Source: Epiperipatus broadwayi | Taxonomy: Eukaryota > Onychophora > Udeonychophora > Euonychophora > Peripatidae | Assembly: GCA_028023455.1 (NCBI GenBank) | Contig: JAQFVV010000042.1 | Span: 4,545,739 to 4,609,738 of the forward strand | DNA length: 64,000 nucleotides | Direction: 5' to 3' | Part shown: positions 24,401 through 37,640 of the stretch, piece by piece | Layout of the letters: each line of letters begins with the position of its first letter | How positions within the stretch are numbered: the stretch's first letter is position 1 | Notes under the pieces: generated by a model | The model's input: the letters and a program-made list of their open reading frames with translations, nothing else | The model's database searches: none | Told to the model about the DNA's origin: nothing | Made by a program: the position numbers and the translations under genes

Positions 24401-27069
24401 AAACTTAAATGATATTGAACAAATGAAGAAATGAGCTGGCATTTATGGAACAAATGAGAAAGGGCTGGTTATACAGCAAAAATTAAATTAACGAATTAGG
24501 AAAATAGAGTTTTCTTATGCAAAAACATAACTTGAAATCAAAAATTTTGTTAGATCATACAATATTTATATAAAAATGAGGTTAATTTCTTTGCAAATAG
24601 TTCATTAACTATTGATTTACTATGATCCTAATTAAATTTTTGCGATAAATACTAGAAAGCTAATTTTTATTTACAAAATAATGCCTGGTCAGTTATTCAA
24701 AAAATGTATTTTGTTTTTTTCTGTTGGAAATCTATATATACCAAGGAATTATAATTTCTTCAGTTCGCTGCTTCCATCACTGGGATAAATTTTGGCATAG
24801 CTTGTCTATCATTATTATGTCTTCTATCCAAAAACAGGTTAAACATATCATTTTCACATTGCTTCCATGCTTTTCTTATCTCTTGTTTTATACACAATTA
24901 TTTATACTATTTTTTTTTACTCCATTTCCAATTTCTTTCTTCTTTTCCATCACCCCCCCCCCCCCCGAATATATCCAATATAATTATTCTCTAAGTTTTT
25001 AATTTTCTTTAGAAATATTCTTTACCAGGAACTTTTTAATCATGAAATTTCTTAAGTTTATTCACTTAGCCATCATTTTTTTTCGTTTCCAATCTCTGCT
25101 TCTTATAGTGATATTTAAAGTAATTAATTAAAAATCTATATTTTAAATTCAATATTTTAAGTAACCATAGTATTCCCACCATATTCCACAACCTTCATGA
25201 CCATAGTTTTCAATTGTCTGTAACACAAAAAGAATAATGAATAAGATGAAATATGTATTATATATGTATTTAATTATGTGTACACACCAATATGTGTGTA
25301 TGTTTAAAAACCCATATATGATTTTGATATTATCCATGAATTACATTATCACACAACAATATGACTTATAGGGCAATAACTATACTGTGAAATTATTGTT
25401 TGACAAACTATGAAGAAGTTATTTTGAAATATTTGTAGTAATGATCAGAAAGCTAAAAAATACAAATTTGCAGTGGGTATATATATATCAGAGTATAAAT
25501 GTAAAGTTTTTAAATAAATAAATAAATTCCAAAAAAATAAAAATATGATTTTGGAAAGAAAAAAACTACTTGTTTTTGAATAACGTCAATGATCAGATAG
25601 AAAAAAAGATAAGCTAGTCTCATTAATTGTTAATATTATATAATGCTTTGATTTACTGGGATAAATGTAACAATTCAAATGAGCTGATGATACAAAAATG
25701 TCAACTCTGGGTTATTCATTATAATATAATATAAAATATTAAAAGGAAAAATAGCATTAAATCTACTCAAAATCAAAGATTAGAGTTTATTATTCCATAA
25801 ATAATTACAAATTAGTTTGCTGTAATCACAGTTTGTAATTACAATAATAATAAAAAATTAAATGTGATTCAGTTATTTTAATATTTTTTTCCCCCAAAAA
25901 AGCTCTTGAATTATTTTTTAATACTGTATTTATTTTGTACACAATAAAAAAAAAAAAATTAATACAGTATTTTATAAATGGGAGGGGAAGGCAAAATTTA
26001 TTAAATTATTTTTATTGCCAACCATAGCAAAGATTTTATATAAGAAAATATGGCCACTAGATAAGAATTAGAAATAATAACAAAATTTCAAATTTTTGGA
26101 TTTTTATTATTTTTCTTCTTTTAAAAAAAAAAAAGAGATAAAAGCATGATTCTGGTTGGCTTTACCAAAATTAATAAAGAAAATAGTTTTATGTTTATAA
26201 TCTACAATATGATAAAATCCTTAGGATTTTTCTTCTCCAATCTGTGAACAAATCCATGTAAATAATCAAACAAAAAAAAACAAAAAACATTTGTATAAAG
26301 GATCCAATGCTAATCTGTAAATATATTCCATTGGTAGTAAGGTATTTTTTTTTTAGCAATTATAGATTTAGATATATTTCTATAATAATTATAGTGTAAA
26401 GCAAAAAATTAAACAATACTATCTAATTTAAGCTCATTTTCATACATATATATATATAAAAAAAATCTAAACAGTTAAGTAGCAAAATATTTTCAGATTT
26501 TTGTTTAAAACGATTTAAAAAAAAAAAAAATGTCTGTAAATGATCACATGCAATTTATAAAGAAATCATACTTTTTACAGTCACATTCAAAATAATAATA
26601 ACAAAAAATCATAACTATATATATATATAATATTATAATTCTTTTAAACAAATAAAAACAAAAAAAGATCTAATGTGAAATGTTTATATTAAGACTCTAT
26701 TTGAAACACAGAATTTCCACTTCTTTTTTTTTTAATTTATAATTTATTTATAGGGTAAACTAAATCTTACATCTTATTTCAGTATAAAATATAATTTACA
26801 CTATAGTTAAGCTTTAGTAAAAATAGAAGACTCTAGAAATTAACGATGCATGCAAAGCACCATGAAAATAAAAAACTTGAAGTACCATCACCTAATTTCA
26901 AATAATGTTCGCTGAATATGTTTTTTTATTTTATTAACAATGAAATGTTAAAGTTTATTATTATTTATATATATTTCTTTTTCCCCCTAGGGCAACAATA
27001 TATTTGAGTAACATATTTTAATATACAAACATTTGGCAAACATAAATTGTATGCTGCACTTTATAAAAA
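15470..27069. other. AT-rich spacer, no gene seen
   Basis: About 11.6 kb between moesin's 3' end and the repeats near 15 kb. All open frames are short and have no domain. It contains A, T and C homopolymers (13 C at 23052-23064, 14 C at 24953-24966) and TA-rich runs. The stretch 18480-20050 is notably purine-rich on plus and may be a very old mobile element, but no motif can be named. No tRNA or exon with good splice sites was found. Confidence 0.5.
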
Positions 27070-27678
27070 TTTATTCATTTAAAAAAAAAAAAAAAGAGGA
27101 TTGGGGAACGGGGATAAGAATTTAGGAAGTTGCTTTATAGTGAAGTTTTTTCTTTTTTTTAAAGTAACAATATTTAGATGTAAACAAAATATTTTTTAAT
27201 AAAATTATTTTGTCATTGGTGCTAAGACAAGATCTCACCATATCAAGATATTTACCTAGATTTAAGTAAGATTTGACTGGAATGCAACAGGAATCAAATG
27301 GAAAAAAAAAAGACTTCAACATTAAACTTGCCAAGATTCATATATTTTACATCTTTATGGAAAAACTATTTTAATGTACAATGGTTTAACCATTATTTGT
27401 AAAAAATATAAAATAATTTGGAAATATAAACCATTCCAGTATTTTTCTATAGAATTCATGAAAAAATGTTAGTCATGATATGTAAAATTTATAAATCAGA
27501 ATGTCTATAACTTTTTTTTTTTTTGAAAGAAAGAAATGTGGGTGAAAATAATACAAAGTATAAAGAAGTCACACATATCTCTGAAATTTTTTTTCATCTC
27601 ATTACAATCACATGGGAATTGTGTTATGGGCGTGTGGACGTCAGAGTCCCATCCAGGAGGAGGAAAATATTGATGTGT
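27070..27678 (-). other. Probable moesin 3' UTR with a candidate poly(A) signal
   Basis: Downstream of the moesin stop the first ~70 bases are less AT-rich than the surroundings, as is common for a 3' UTR. The first minus-strand AATAAA I see is at 27070-27075 (TTTATT on plus), about 600 bases past the stop. The cleavage site is not visible. An alternative is a later signal in the AT-rich DNA below 27000, for example near 26928 or 26945. The boundary is an inference. Confidence 0.3.
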
Positions 27679-27843
27679 TTACATATTCTCAAACTGGTCT
27701 ACCCTCCTCTTGGTGTTACCCTTGCGAATTTCGCGCAAAGTTTTGTATTTATCCCTGCCTTGTTTCAAGTTTTCTTGATGAAGCAAATCATTCTTTGTCA
27801 ATTTACTGTCATCTTTAGATGATGCTAGTTCTGCACTCAAAGC
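27679..27843 (-). CDS. Moe: Moesin (ERM) last coding exon: C-ERMAD with actin-binding tail and stop
   Basis: The exon follows a long T tract and TTTAAG| and codes 54 residues plus [57 protein letters not shown]. The conserved KYKTLR threonine (residue 35 of this exon) is the site whose phosphorylation opens ERM proteins. The last ~25 residues form the F-actin binding end. The tail [19 protein letters not shown] is, from memory, the same as that of Drosophila Moesin and unlike merlin, which lacks this actin-binding signature. The protein links cortical actin to membrane proteins. The downstream (lower-coordinate) sequence is the 3' UTR. Confidence 0.96.
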   Translation of the reverse strand, partial: ALSAELASSKDDSKLTKNDLLHQENLKQGRDKYKTLREIRKGNTKRRVDQFENM

Positions 27844-28835
27844 CTTAAAAAAAAAAAGAGACAGTTTTAATATAAACATATTAAAATATCATTAATATTA
27901 AATATTTTAGACAAAAAAAAACAGTAAAACTTAAAATCCAATCAGTATCAGAAATTGCAACTAATTACTAATAAAATGTTACTGATTTAAATAGTCTCTA
28001 AAATCCTAAACACTCAGATAGCTCTCTAAATAAAGCCAAAAATTACAAATAAAATTAAATTTTAATTATCCATTAGTGACAAAGACAAATACTTTAATAT
28101 ATATAAATAGACATTCTAATAAAAATGTTACTGATTTATATGTATACATACAAACATACATTCACATTATATACACAGAAATATTTATACATTTACTTGA
28201 AGAAATTTTAAAATAAGTAATGTAATACATATAATTAACGATAAAATGGCATATAAAGATTCCATAGCAGATAACAGTATCTTCAACATTTCTCCAAACA
28301 ATAGTTAAGAAAGTCATTACTCTTCAGACTACAAAACAGCAGATGATGAAATGTTATTGTTTTCCTTTCTTTCTTGTTTTATCCTCTAGTTAAAAATTAA
28401 CTAATAATGATTACCTGGGGAGAAAAAAAGAAGCCAAACTTGCTTGTAAAATTAAAAAACTTAATAGGTTTAATCCTGGGTTAATGGTTTGACATGTAGA
28501 CTTGCTAAATATCAAGCCATGAAGTCCATTATACTATTTTTTTACTAAACCACATTTGAACACCTTGGAAAATGGAAGATATATGAGATATAATATGAAT
28601 TTTAAAAAAGATTTATAATAAAAATTAAAAAAAAAAAATTATTTGTCAAAAATATGAATAAAACAATGTCTCCTATGACAAGTATTTGGATTAATTAGAT
28701 AACACATTATAACTTTAATTAATTTGTACTGTATTTCATTTTTAATATTTTAAATGGAATATCCACAGCAATCAATGGAAAATATTTTTTATAATGTGGG
28801 TTTTAGTTTCCTCTCATTTTGCATTTATGGTGTCC

Positions 28836-29275
28836 CATTTTTCCAATATATAATTCTGGGATCCATAATGTAAGCATACAGCCTTTTTAAATTTATAAGA
28901 TAATGACATCATAATGCAGTTTTAGAAAATGAACTACAATATTTACATAAATATATAACTTATTGTAGGTCTCATTATGTTTGTTGCATTTTTAAATCAT
29001 GCTCAGTTGTGCGTATGTGTCGTTCATGTAACTTTATGCAATTATAAAACTGCTTTGCTTGATAATTGTCCATTATATCAAAGACCTAAGGACAAAGCTG
29101 CCATCCCTACTTCAATATATGTATACTCATTACTACTAACTTTTATTTGATTGCATCATGTTCATAATCACATGTACACTCATATACAAGCTCAACAGAA
29201 AAAACGTATACCCTTTAAATGTATGATGTTCTATTTTTCGATTATATAATTCTGGGATCCCTAATGTAAACATAT
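28836..29275 (+). repeat. Direct repeat pair ~390 bp apart
   Basis: TATATAATTCTGGGATCCAT then AATGTAAGCATA near 28844 recurs as TTATATAATTCTGGGATCCC then TAATGTAAACATA near 29242. Flanking bases are also similar. It may be the ends of a small element or an old tandem duplication just upstream of the LINE. Nothing else is recognised. Confidence 0.5.
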
Positions 29276-30276
29276 TATCTTCCTTTTTTTAATTTTAGAA
29301 AGTACAGATGACAACATGGCAAATGTCATTAGAAATCTTAATACTTAACCGGAAAATAATTTCGTGTTTGCTATAAAAACTGCCATTGTTATATATAAAA
29401 CCATAATTTTTGATAAAAATTACTATATCAAGTAAGTTAAAAGTAGTTTTTTCCCCCGATCTAATATACTATTGTGCTAGAATTTTCTAGGCTTATGTCT
29501 ACTATCAATGGAAGTACACATTCGGAAATCGAAGCAAATAGCAATAATAAAAATATTTTACAAAATAATATGGATAAAAATTCCTCAAATACCGAAACAG
29601 ACTGCAATAATTTTATATGTCGTACAACTTCTTATGCAAGTTTTGTAACCGCTCATAATAAAAATGAACCTGAATCAAACAATATTACAAAAGAACTATT
29701 TCAGAAATTTATAATTTTGAAGATGATAATTTGTGCATTCCAGAACAAAATATTAATGATAAAAGTAATCTTAATAAAAACGATTTTGTGTTAGTCAATG
29801 CATCATTACCAAATATTTTATTAAAATTGTGTCAAAAATTCAAAAATGATAAAATGTTATTAATATTAGCAGTGACACACATTAATATCATGTTAATGAA
29901 ATTCCTGACAAATGAATATGTAACAACAACAGAAAAAAGTTTGTGGTGGGTTGTTTTATAAAATTTTAGCACACCCTAGCAATCGCTATTTAGTTTTAGA
30001 GTTTGAAAATATCACAAAGAAACAAATTTTCCAACAAAAAGAATATCCATTTCCTAAATAACAAATTTATTTATGTAAACACTAACAAAAAATAAAACCA
30101 GTAAGGCAAATCAAAAATTGCCATGTTAATTTCACTAGTCATAATTTACAAACTTTACTAACCAATTATGGAAAAAATCAGTAACTTTAAATATCTACTT
30201 GAAAAAAGAGTCACAGTTCCTGTCCTAACTGATATTGCTATATTTGACATCATACTGAATAAAAATATTCAACCTT

Positions 30277-30465
30277 ATGATATACCTCCACTACCTTCCA
30301 TGGATAGTTATCTTATTATCACTTTTTAAAGGCATTCCTCCACAATGTTTCTTTTGCAAATCCGTGGAACACTTCATCAAAATATGCCTGAATTGTATTT
30401 GTTTGGAGTGTGGTTTCCAAAATACGAAGACCCATCAATGCTCAAACAATAACATCACACAATAA
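30277..30465 (+). pseudogene. LINE ORF1 zinc-knuckle end
   Basis: The frame reads IPPQCFFCKSVEHFIKICLN and on to a second Cys/His cluster ending KTHQC. The first knuckle has the exact C-x2-C-x4-H-x4-C spacing of the gag-like ORF1 protein of Jockey/I/CR1 LINEs, a nucleic-acid chaperone that packages the element RNA. It is separated from the upstream part of ORF1 (29474-29960) by frameshifts. Confidence 0.75.
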
Positions 30466-31305
30466 GAAGTTACAAATAATCTTAGATACAACATCACCAG
30501 ATAATCCACTGTTGAATACAGACACTAACATTTAACATAAACTAAACAGCTCCACATCAATTGAAGTAATAACATCAATAAATTCACAAATGGAAAAACA
30601 TTCCATCATTCTAATTATTCAAAAAGATATAACTATAATTGAATCAGATATGGAATCCATAACAGATAACCCACAAAGTGACAATATGTCTGATACTGAT
30701 GAAGAAAGAGGCAAATATGTAAAAAATGAAAAAAATAAATGAAAAAAACTGGATAAAAACATTCTAAAAATAACACAACAAATCCCAGAAGAAAGTAATA
30801 CATAATACTCAAGGTTCTGAATCATTTATTACACACCACCAAAAAACTGAAGTTTACCCATTTAACAATAGAAAAACCTTCATTTCCTATAGTAGAATCA
30901 GGAATTCAATAAAAATTAGATATCAGCAAAACCATAAACCTTCCATTGCAGAAAATGATACAAAAAAAAAAAAAAAGTATTAAAAAAGAAAAAAACAAAT
31001 ATTACATTAGAACCCAGTATGTCATATAAAAAACCACATTCACTTCCTATTCTTATTTCCAGATAACAAAATCAATCACTCCTAACATTATAATGGTATA
31101 TCAAAATAGACTTAAAATAATAATAATAATATGAAAACACAATTGATCAGGAAAACCCAAGACCATATTTATTAAACTAAAAAATAGAAATTTAATTATT
31201 GTTTTAATATATAAATACAATAACATTTAAAACACATAACAGATAAAACTCATAGTCTTATTCTTAATGAATTTAAATATAACAAAGATTAATGTAAGAG
31301 GCATT

Positions 31306-32210
31306 GAGAAAGGTGTAAGACAAGGTGACTCCATATCTCCAAAACTTTTTACAGCAGTGCTGCATGAAGTATTTTGTGGATTAAAATGGGAAACTAAAGG
31401 AGTGAAAGTAAATGGTGATTATTTAAGTCATTTAGATTTCGCAGATGATGTAGTTGTTTTTGCAAATAATGCTTCAGATCTGCAGGAAATGTTGCAGGAA
31501 TTATCAGATGAAAGTAGGAAAGTAGGACTAAAGATAAATGTTAAAAAGACTAAAGTAATGTTTAATCGATTTGCTCAAAATATGAAAATAAAGATTGATT
31601 ATGATGAATTAGAAGAAGTTAACAGTTACAAATACCTTGGTCAGATTATTAATACAGATGGAAACATAATGGAGGAAATTAATCATAGAATTAAACTTGG
31701 TTGGAGTGCTTTTGGTAGAAATAACTTGATACTAAAAGGAAATATGTGTTTGAAAAGGAAGGTTTTTAACAAATGTGTTTTACCAGTTCTTACTTATGGA
31801 TCTGAGACTTGGACACTTAATAGAAGAGCAATTCAGAGACTTCAGACCACTCAAAGAAGTATGGAGAGATGTATGTTGGGAGTAACAAGAAGAGATCGGA
31901 AACGCAATGTATGGGTAAGAGAACAAACAGGTGTTACTGACCTCATTGAAAAAATTAAAAGATTGAAGTGGAGTTGGGCTGGACATATTGTTAGAAGAGA
32001 TGATAATAGATGGACAATTGAAATTTTAAACTGGATTCCAAGAGATTGTAAAAGACCCAGAAAGAGACCACATGTGAGATGGATGGATGAAATAAGAAAG
32101 TGTGCAGGGGTGATGTGGAGAAGAGAAGCTAAAGATCGGAGAAGATGGATTAAACTTGGAGAGACCTTCATCCTGCAGTGGATTGATAATGGTTGATAAT
32201 GATGATGATG
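31306..32210 (+). pseudogene. 5'-truncated RTE-type LINE with perfect 15-bp target duplication
   Basis: The insert begins in the reverse transcriptase at motif B (KGVRQGDSISPKLFTAVL), has motif C (HLDFADDVVVFA) and motif E-like YKYLGQIIN. It ends with the family's C-terminal Trp/Arg-rich region (LKWSWAGHIVRRDDNRW, RWMDEI), a stop, and a short GATGATGATG tail, as RTE elements do. The 15 bases AATGTAAGAGGCATT stand on both sides (31291-31305 and 32211-32225), a perfect target-site duplication inside ORF2 of an older LINE. The 309-codon frame from 31267 is a chance fusion of 13 codons of the host LINE with this copy. The frame is still intact, so it is a recent insertion. It is dead by truncation: N-terminal RT and endonuclease are missing. 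Confidence 0.92.
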
Positions 32211-32907
32211 AATGTAAGAGGCATTAATTCACTCAATGCTTATTTGCCCCCAGCAACTGGATCACACAGTTCAACTCAAACAACTCTTCACTGAAACAAA
32301 ATATTCATCACACTCAAAAATTTAACCTATACAGATATCTTAATAAATTTGGGTTCCTTAAGTTATCGCAGTCTGATGTAACTGCAACTGGAGTAGGAAT
32401 GATTATAGATCATAATTCTTCATTTAAGCAATTGAAAATTTTATATCTTGACTTCAATTTGAGCATAGTAACACACTATCATACTTCTTTCACAATAAAC
32501 ACAATCACAGTATATCTTTACAACAAAACAGAGTAATATTGAGATTAATAAGGCAGATAAATTTGCTTATTTCTACTAATCGCCATCCTATAATTTTAAC
32601 TACTGATTTCATCATGCCACGTTCAACTTTTGTGAAAAAATACCTCTATCGGATTAATGCCAGATTTATGAGTGCATAAGGATTCTTTTCCATAAACTCT
32701 TTTTCTTTCTACACACACACACACACAAAAAAAAAAAAACAACACTCCACACTAATAATCTTCTTTTCTACTCTTCTGACTTTCATTTTTTCATCTATCA
32801 AAAAATTAATACCTGCAAGCTTTTCAGACCATCTAACACTGGCTATTAAAATTGAGTTAAACTTGCAAAGTCAACGAATATTCAGACTTAACAATACTAT
32901 TAGACTA

Positions 32908-34085
32908 CACCTGGGTCTCTTTCTACGCGGACTTATTTAATACGATTTTGAAGTTACGCAATTCATGTTTCACTGGAAGTCGAACTCCGATAATGTGCTA
33001 TTACTTAAAATAATAAATTTTGCGCACTTACATTATATTGAAAGTAATAGCACATTATTGGAATTCGACTTTCATCTTAGTAATTTCAATATTTTCTGTG
33101 CTTTATAATAGTAAGATTTTTATGCAATAATGAAATTAAAATCATGATTTCCACATTTTATGTATACACACATTAAATTTTACAAGATTATAATGTAAAT
33201 TTGTTCAAACATTGTGCGTGTTAATTTTGCATTTTAAATCACATTCTGTTTTTGCTTTTTAAAAAAGAACATAATCAATTATTAATCATTTAGTGTCCGC
33301 AAGTTTATTTTTAAAAGGTGAGTAATAGCAGTGGGCACAATTAAATTTGACAATTAAAAATTAAAATCTGATTTTTAATTGTAATTAACAATTTAAAAAT
33401 TACTTACAGCGACTTGAAATTAATGTGATGTAAAACGAAATTTGATTTTTAAACGGAATTGAAAATTAAAAAATTAAAGACAAGAATAAGAATTTAATTT
33501 TTAGTTGTTAGTTTTAATTAAATTTTTCCCGTTAGTGGTGAATAAATGCCCTTTTATTATCATAAGTCTAAGTTCATAAACAATTAATAAAATCATCGTC
33601 TCAAAGATTAATTACTAATTACGTTGTCAACAGAAAACCATTAACACAACATGAGAGTGAACTTGGCACTAGTTATATTCCCTCTGGTGAGAATCTGATT
33701 TTTTACCAGTTTGCAAACGAACGTGTTTTTCGGCACATAGCGATAATAATTAAAATGTGTATAAAAAAATGTAAATTACTGTACTGTAAATTATGCATAA
33801 AAATATATTATTTTGAATAAAATTAAATATTATAGTTAAAACAAGTTTGTCTTGTATCAATTTTTTTTCAAATTTGAAATTTTTTATTAGTCATATTTTA
33901 TTTCCTTATTTTTTTTTGCACGAATTTTAAAGTAATTTTACGTTGGTGCTTTGCTTTTACGCGAATTTTGAAAATTCACAGACCGCATCCCCCCCTTTTC
34001 AATGTAAGTTATGTCTATTTTTGTGCGATTTCGTTTGCGGTGTTTTCTGAGGAACCTATCTATCGCGTAAAACGAGACCCGGGTG
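32908..34085. mobile_element. pogo/Tigger-type DNA transposon, non-autonomous, TA duplication
   Basis: The left end CACCTGGGTCTCTTTCTACG and right end CGCGTAAAACGAGACCCGGG TG are TIRs (right end reverse complement begins CACCCGGGTCTCGTTTTACG). TA lies on both sides (32906-32907 and 34086-34087). The ACGCG-rich inner ends are typical of Tigger elements. The interior has no usable frame but shares several blocks with the element at 35980-37640. It also has a short inner inverted repeat at 32977-33010 / 33038-33072. It sits in the endonuclease part of the older LINE, just after its SDH motif. Confidence 0.82.
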
Positions 34086-34986
34086 TACTTCTAAAATCTA
34101 TGACACCTGAAGCTGTTCTTTCAGAAATTTACATTTACTTTTAAAAAAATAAATTATGGAATTAAACCCTGTAGAATCATGGTTCACATTTATAAACATT
34201 ATCATATCTATCATAAATTTTTATACTAAAAAAAGAATTTGGTACAATATACCAACTAAAAAATATTTCCCTTTCAACAAACTCTATCCCTTTCTCAAAT
34301 AAAAATACAAACACACACAACAAATCTTAGTTAATTATCTGTCTATAAAAAAAGACAAAAATATATATGGCAGATTCTCATAACTGGTCAAAAGAGTATA
34401 TACTATGGATCCTTAATTATAAACCAAAAACAACAATACCATCTTTTTGAAAGACTCAAATGAGATAACTGGAGAAAACGTGCTTCTTTTTATATGCTAT
34501 CACTTTAAATTCAAATTTCAAACTTATTCCTATCCCAAACTGGCCCTTTTTTTATTTGGACATTATGTCTGAACATCATGAAATTACTAAATCTGATACT
34601 GCCCTCCAAGTTAAACCAGCATTCCTGATAATAGTCATTCAGGATCTCATGCAATACCCAAATTCTCACTCATCCATCTCAACCACTTCACAATTCCAAT
34701 AATTTACAATTTATCAATTGTCCAAGCAAATCCACATGATTCCTGAACTTTATCCAATTTCTATGGTTCCCTTCCTTAAAAAAATATTCTTCTTTCCCTC
34801 CTGGACAATCTTAGACCCATATCCATGACTCGTCATTAAAATAGTTGAATCTCTTATTAATGATAAAATCCAACCACTCCTCTCTTCATTAACAAAATTT
34901 CAGTTTGCAAACAAAAAAGTTCAGCTACTCCATCATCAGCTATTCTGTTTCAAATAATAATAGACATTAGGCAACATAGAAAAACA

Positions 34987-35377
34987 GTGCTTATTGCTGT
35001 GCAACTGAATATAAGGTCTGCATTTGATTCAGTTCCTATACTTAAACTATTCCAACTACTTCAGAAATATAATATACCAATACTATACCTCTGCATACTG
35101 GCAAATCTAATTATAAACAGAGAAATTTGCATCACACTCAATGGAAAAATATTCCCTGGATCGCCTCTTACTTCTCTTTTCTCCACAATTTATATTAACC
35201 CCTTCTTGTGAAAATAAAAAGGAAAATTCCAGGAATACATATCCCATAATTAACCAAACCGTTAATCACATCTTCTATATGGATGACCTCGATATTTTTC
35301 TCCCCTCAAAAACGTTCCTTCCCTTATTTGACACTGTACTTAATAACTATACTAATAATTTTTTGAATACTCTTTAA
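34987..35377 (+). pseudogene. Reverse-transcriptase core of the old LINE
   Basis: Two overlapping frames carry RT motif A, IAVQLNIRSAFDSVPILKLF, then LIINREICITLNGKI, a damaged motif B (PGSPLTSLFSTIYINPF) and, in the next frame, motif C, VNHIFYMDDLDIFLPS. Motif A keeps its Asp and motif C its two Asp residues, but the G-x-P-Q-G part of motif B is missing and frames are broken. This is the catalytic core that identifies the 29.5-37.9 kb relic as a non-LTR retrotransposon. Confidence 0.75.
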
Positions 35378-35979
35378 TAAAAACAAATCTACTTGGAATA
35401 TTTTTACAGATAAGATTATTCCTTCCAATTTTTCCTCTATTCCTCGCAAATTTTTAGGTTTTCCAATGCATCTCTCATATAATGCAATGGAAACTGCTAT
35501 TCAAAATCAATTGTTTCGATTGAAAGCACCATCAAAGCATATCTTTCAATATATGCAAAGGTATCAATAGTCAACATTTTATTATTTCCTAAAATTAATT
35601 ATTTCTTACCTATTATTAAATTTACTTTACTTCTTCATTCAAAAAAAAAAAAAACACTACCATATCACCAAACTAATCTGGAATAAAAAGACAATAGCTC
35701 TAACCATAAGAAATATGCAAAACATATTAAATTCAATGGCCTCTCATTATATGGGATTTCTACCTTATCTTCAGAAAGCCATTAATAAAGTGACTAAACT
35801 AATTAGTTACTTCCCAAGTGTTAATAGTGTAATTCCTGTTAATTCTGTTGACACTCCACCACCCATTTACAATATTTTTATCAAAACCTTAAAAAGTATA
35901 TTCACTACTCTCTCATATAATCTATTTCTAAATAAAATTAGCTATTGACAAACATATAAAATTGAAAATAATAATAATA

Positions 35980-37640
35980 CACCCGGGTCTCGTTTTATGC
36001 AGATTTTTATAATGTGACTTAAGTTATGAGATTCACATTTCTTCTTAATATCTTTTTATGTGGTTTTCTTTTATGCAATAAAGAAATTCATATTTCACTT
36101 AAAATTGGGATTTCTCCATTTTATATACACACATTATATTTCACATACTTTAAATGCCTGTTGGAAAAAGATTTGGCAGGCAATAAATTTAGATATTGTA
36201 GATGATTTAGAAAAAGATAATGAAACAAAATTGGAACCTGTTCGTTTCACAGCAAAAATGATTTGAGAAAATCCTCAACTTTCTAATCAATTGGACAATC
36301 ATTTTCTTGAAAAAGACCGAAATTATGAAGGAGCTCTTAAATTCCAACGAGAACTAAATAATTGTATGTCTGGATATCATGAGCTTCATAACAGTAAAAT
36401 CATTGTCTCAAAGCTTAATCACCGATTACATTGTCGACAGGAAACCGTTAACTTTTAGACCGAACATTTTTTTATTGGATGAGTGAATTAAAGTTTTAAA
36501 CTTTTGATTAGTTCAATTACAGAATCAATAATAAAAATATATTCGTCTTTTAATATTAGATTCGTTTGTAAAAAGCAAATTAATAATTTGTCAGATTATG
36601 AAAGTGAACGAAAGTTTTTTCAAAAATAAATTTCTATTTATAATTATAAAAATATTATATAGCGGAGAACTTAAAAGAACGTTTGTAACCTATTAGAAAA
36701 TGCTGCATACGTCATTGATTTCTTTCTCAATTTACATTCATGTAAAAGTAAAAAATTTTTACTAAAATCTTAATTATTTTTCTAAAATAATTATATTTTC
36801 AGCAATTTTATCAAAATAATTTATTGTGTAAAAAAAATACGGAAAAATATACAACTTCATTTTTAATGTCAAATGCTTCCTTTGGTTCAAAATGAGCAGC
36901 AACAAATCGCGCCTTATGGTACACGTTTTAAAAAATACCGTAAATTTGCTATGATAATGATAGTTTTAAAGCAATTTGAAACTATGAATGAAAAATTTTC
37001 AGTTGATGCACTTGTTAAACACAGCACGAGACTGAAGTTGGCGCTAATTGCCTTTCCTCTTGTGACGAATCTGATTTCTTATAGCGATAATGATTAAAAT
37101 ATGTTTGAAAAAATGTAAAATAAATTATAGCTTACGGTATGTTTTAAGCTTTAAAAAAACCGCAAATTCGCTATGATAATGATGGTTTTAGAGTGACTTG
37201 AAGTCATGAATGAAAATTTTCAGTTGATGCACTTATTAAACACAGCATGAGACTGAAGTTGGTGCTAATTGTTTTTCCTCTTGTGATGAATCTGATTTCT
37301 CATCAGTTCTCAAACATATTTGTCAAATAGTGATGATTAAAATATGTTTGAAAAAATGTAAAATAAATTACACTCAAAAACATACTGTTTTGAATAAAAT
37401 TAAACAGTTAATAAAAAAAGTTTATCTTGTATCAATTTTTTATTAGTCATAATTTATTTAGTTTTTTTTTACGTGAATTTTTAAGTAATTTTACCTTGTT
37501 GCTTTGCTTTCATGCGATTTTCAAAAATTATGGAAGATATCCTACATTTTTCAATGTAAGTTAAGTCTATTTTTGTGTGATTTCTTTTATGCGTGTTTTT
37601 TGTATAATCTATCTACAGCATAAAAAGTTCAGATATTGGC
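35980..37640 (+). mobile_element. Second pogo/Tigger-type element with transposase remnants
   Basis: The left end CACCCGGGTCTCGTTTTATG follows a TA (35978-35979). The right end is eroded around 37610-37640 (CTATCTACAGCATAAAA). The region 36150-36470 reads CWKKIWQAINLDIVDDLEKD, then after a TGA ENPQLSNQLDNHFLEKDRNY and EGALKFQRELNNCMSGYHEL, which I take for the C-terminal part of a jerky/Tigger-like protein (moderate certainty). A ~230-bp block (36915-37140) is tandemly repeated at 37145-37375. Blocks shared with 33600-33980 show it belongs to the same family as the neighbour at 32908. It interrupts the older LINE after its reverse transcriptase. Confidence 0.7.

Noticed and set aside
24724-25002. 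92-codon plus-strand frame
   Set aside because: Low-complexity Phe/Ser/Ile translation of a T-rich tract ending at a poly(C) run; no coding signs.
27523-27822. Plus-strand frames over the last moesin exon
   Set aside because: They are antisense shadows of the conserved minus-strand exon.
31780-32171. Minus-strand frames over the RTE fragment
   Set aside because: Antisense shadows of the open RT frame on plus.
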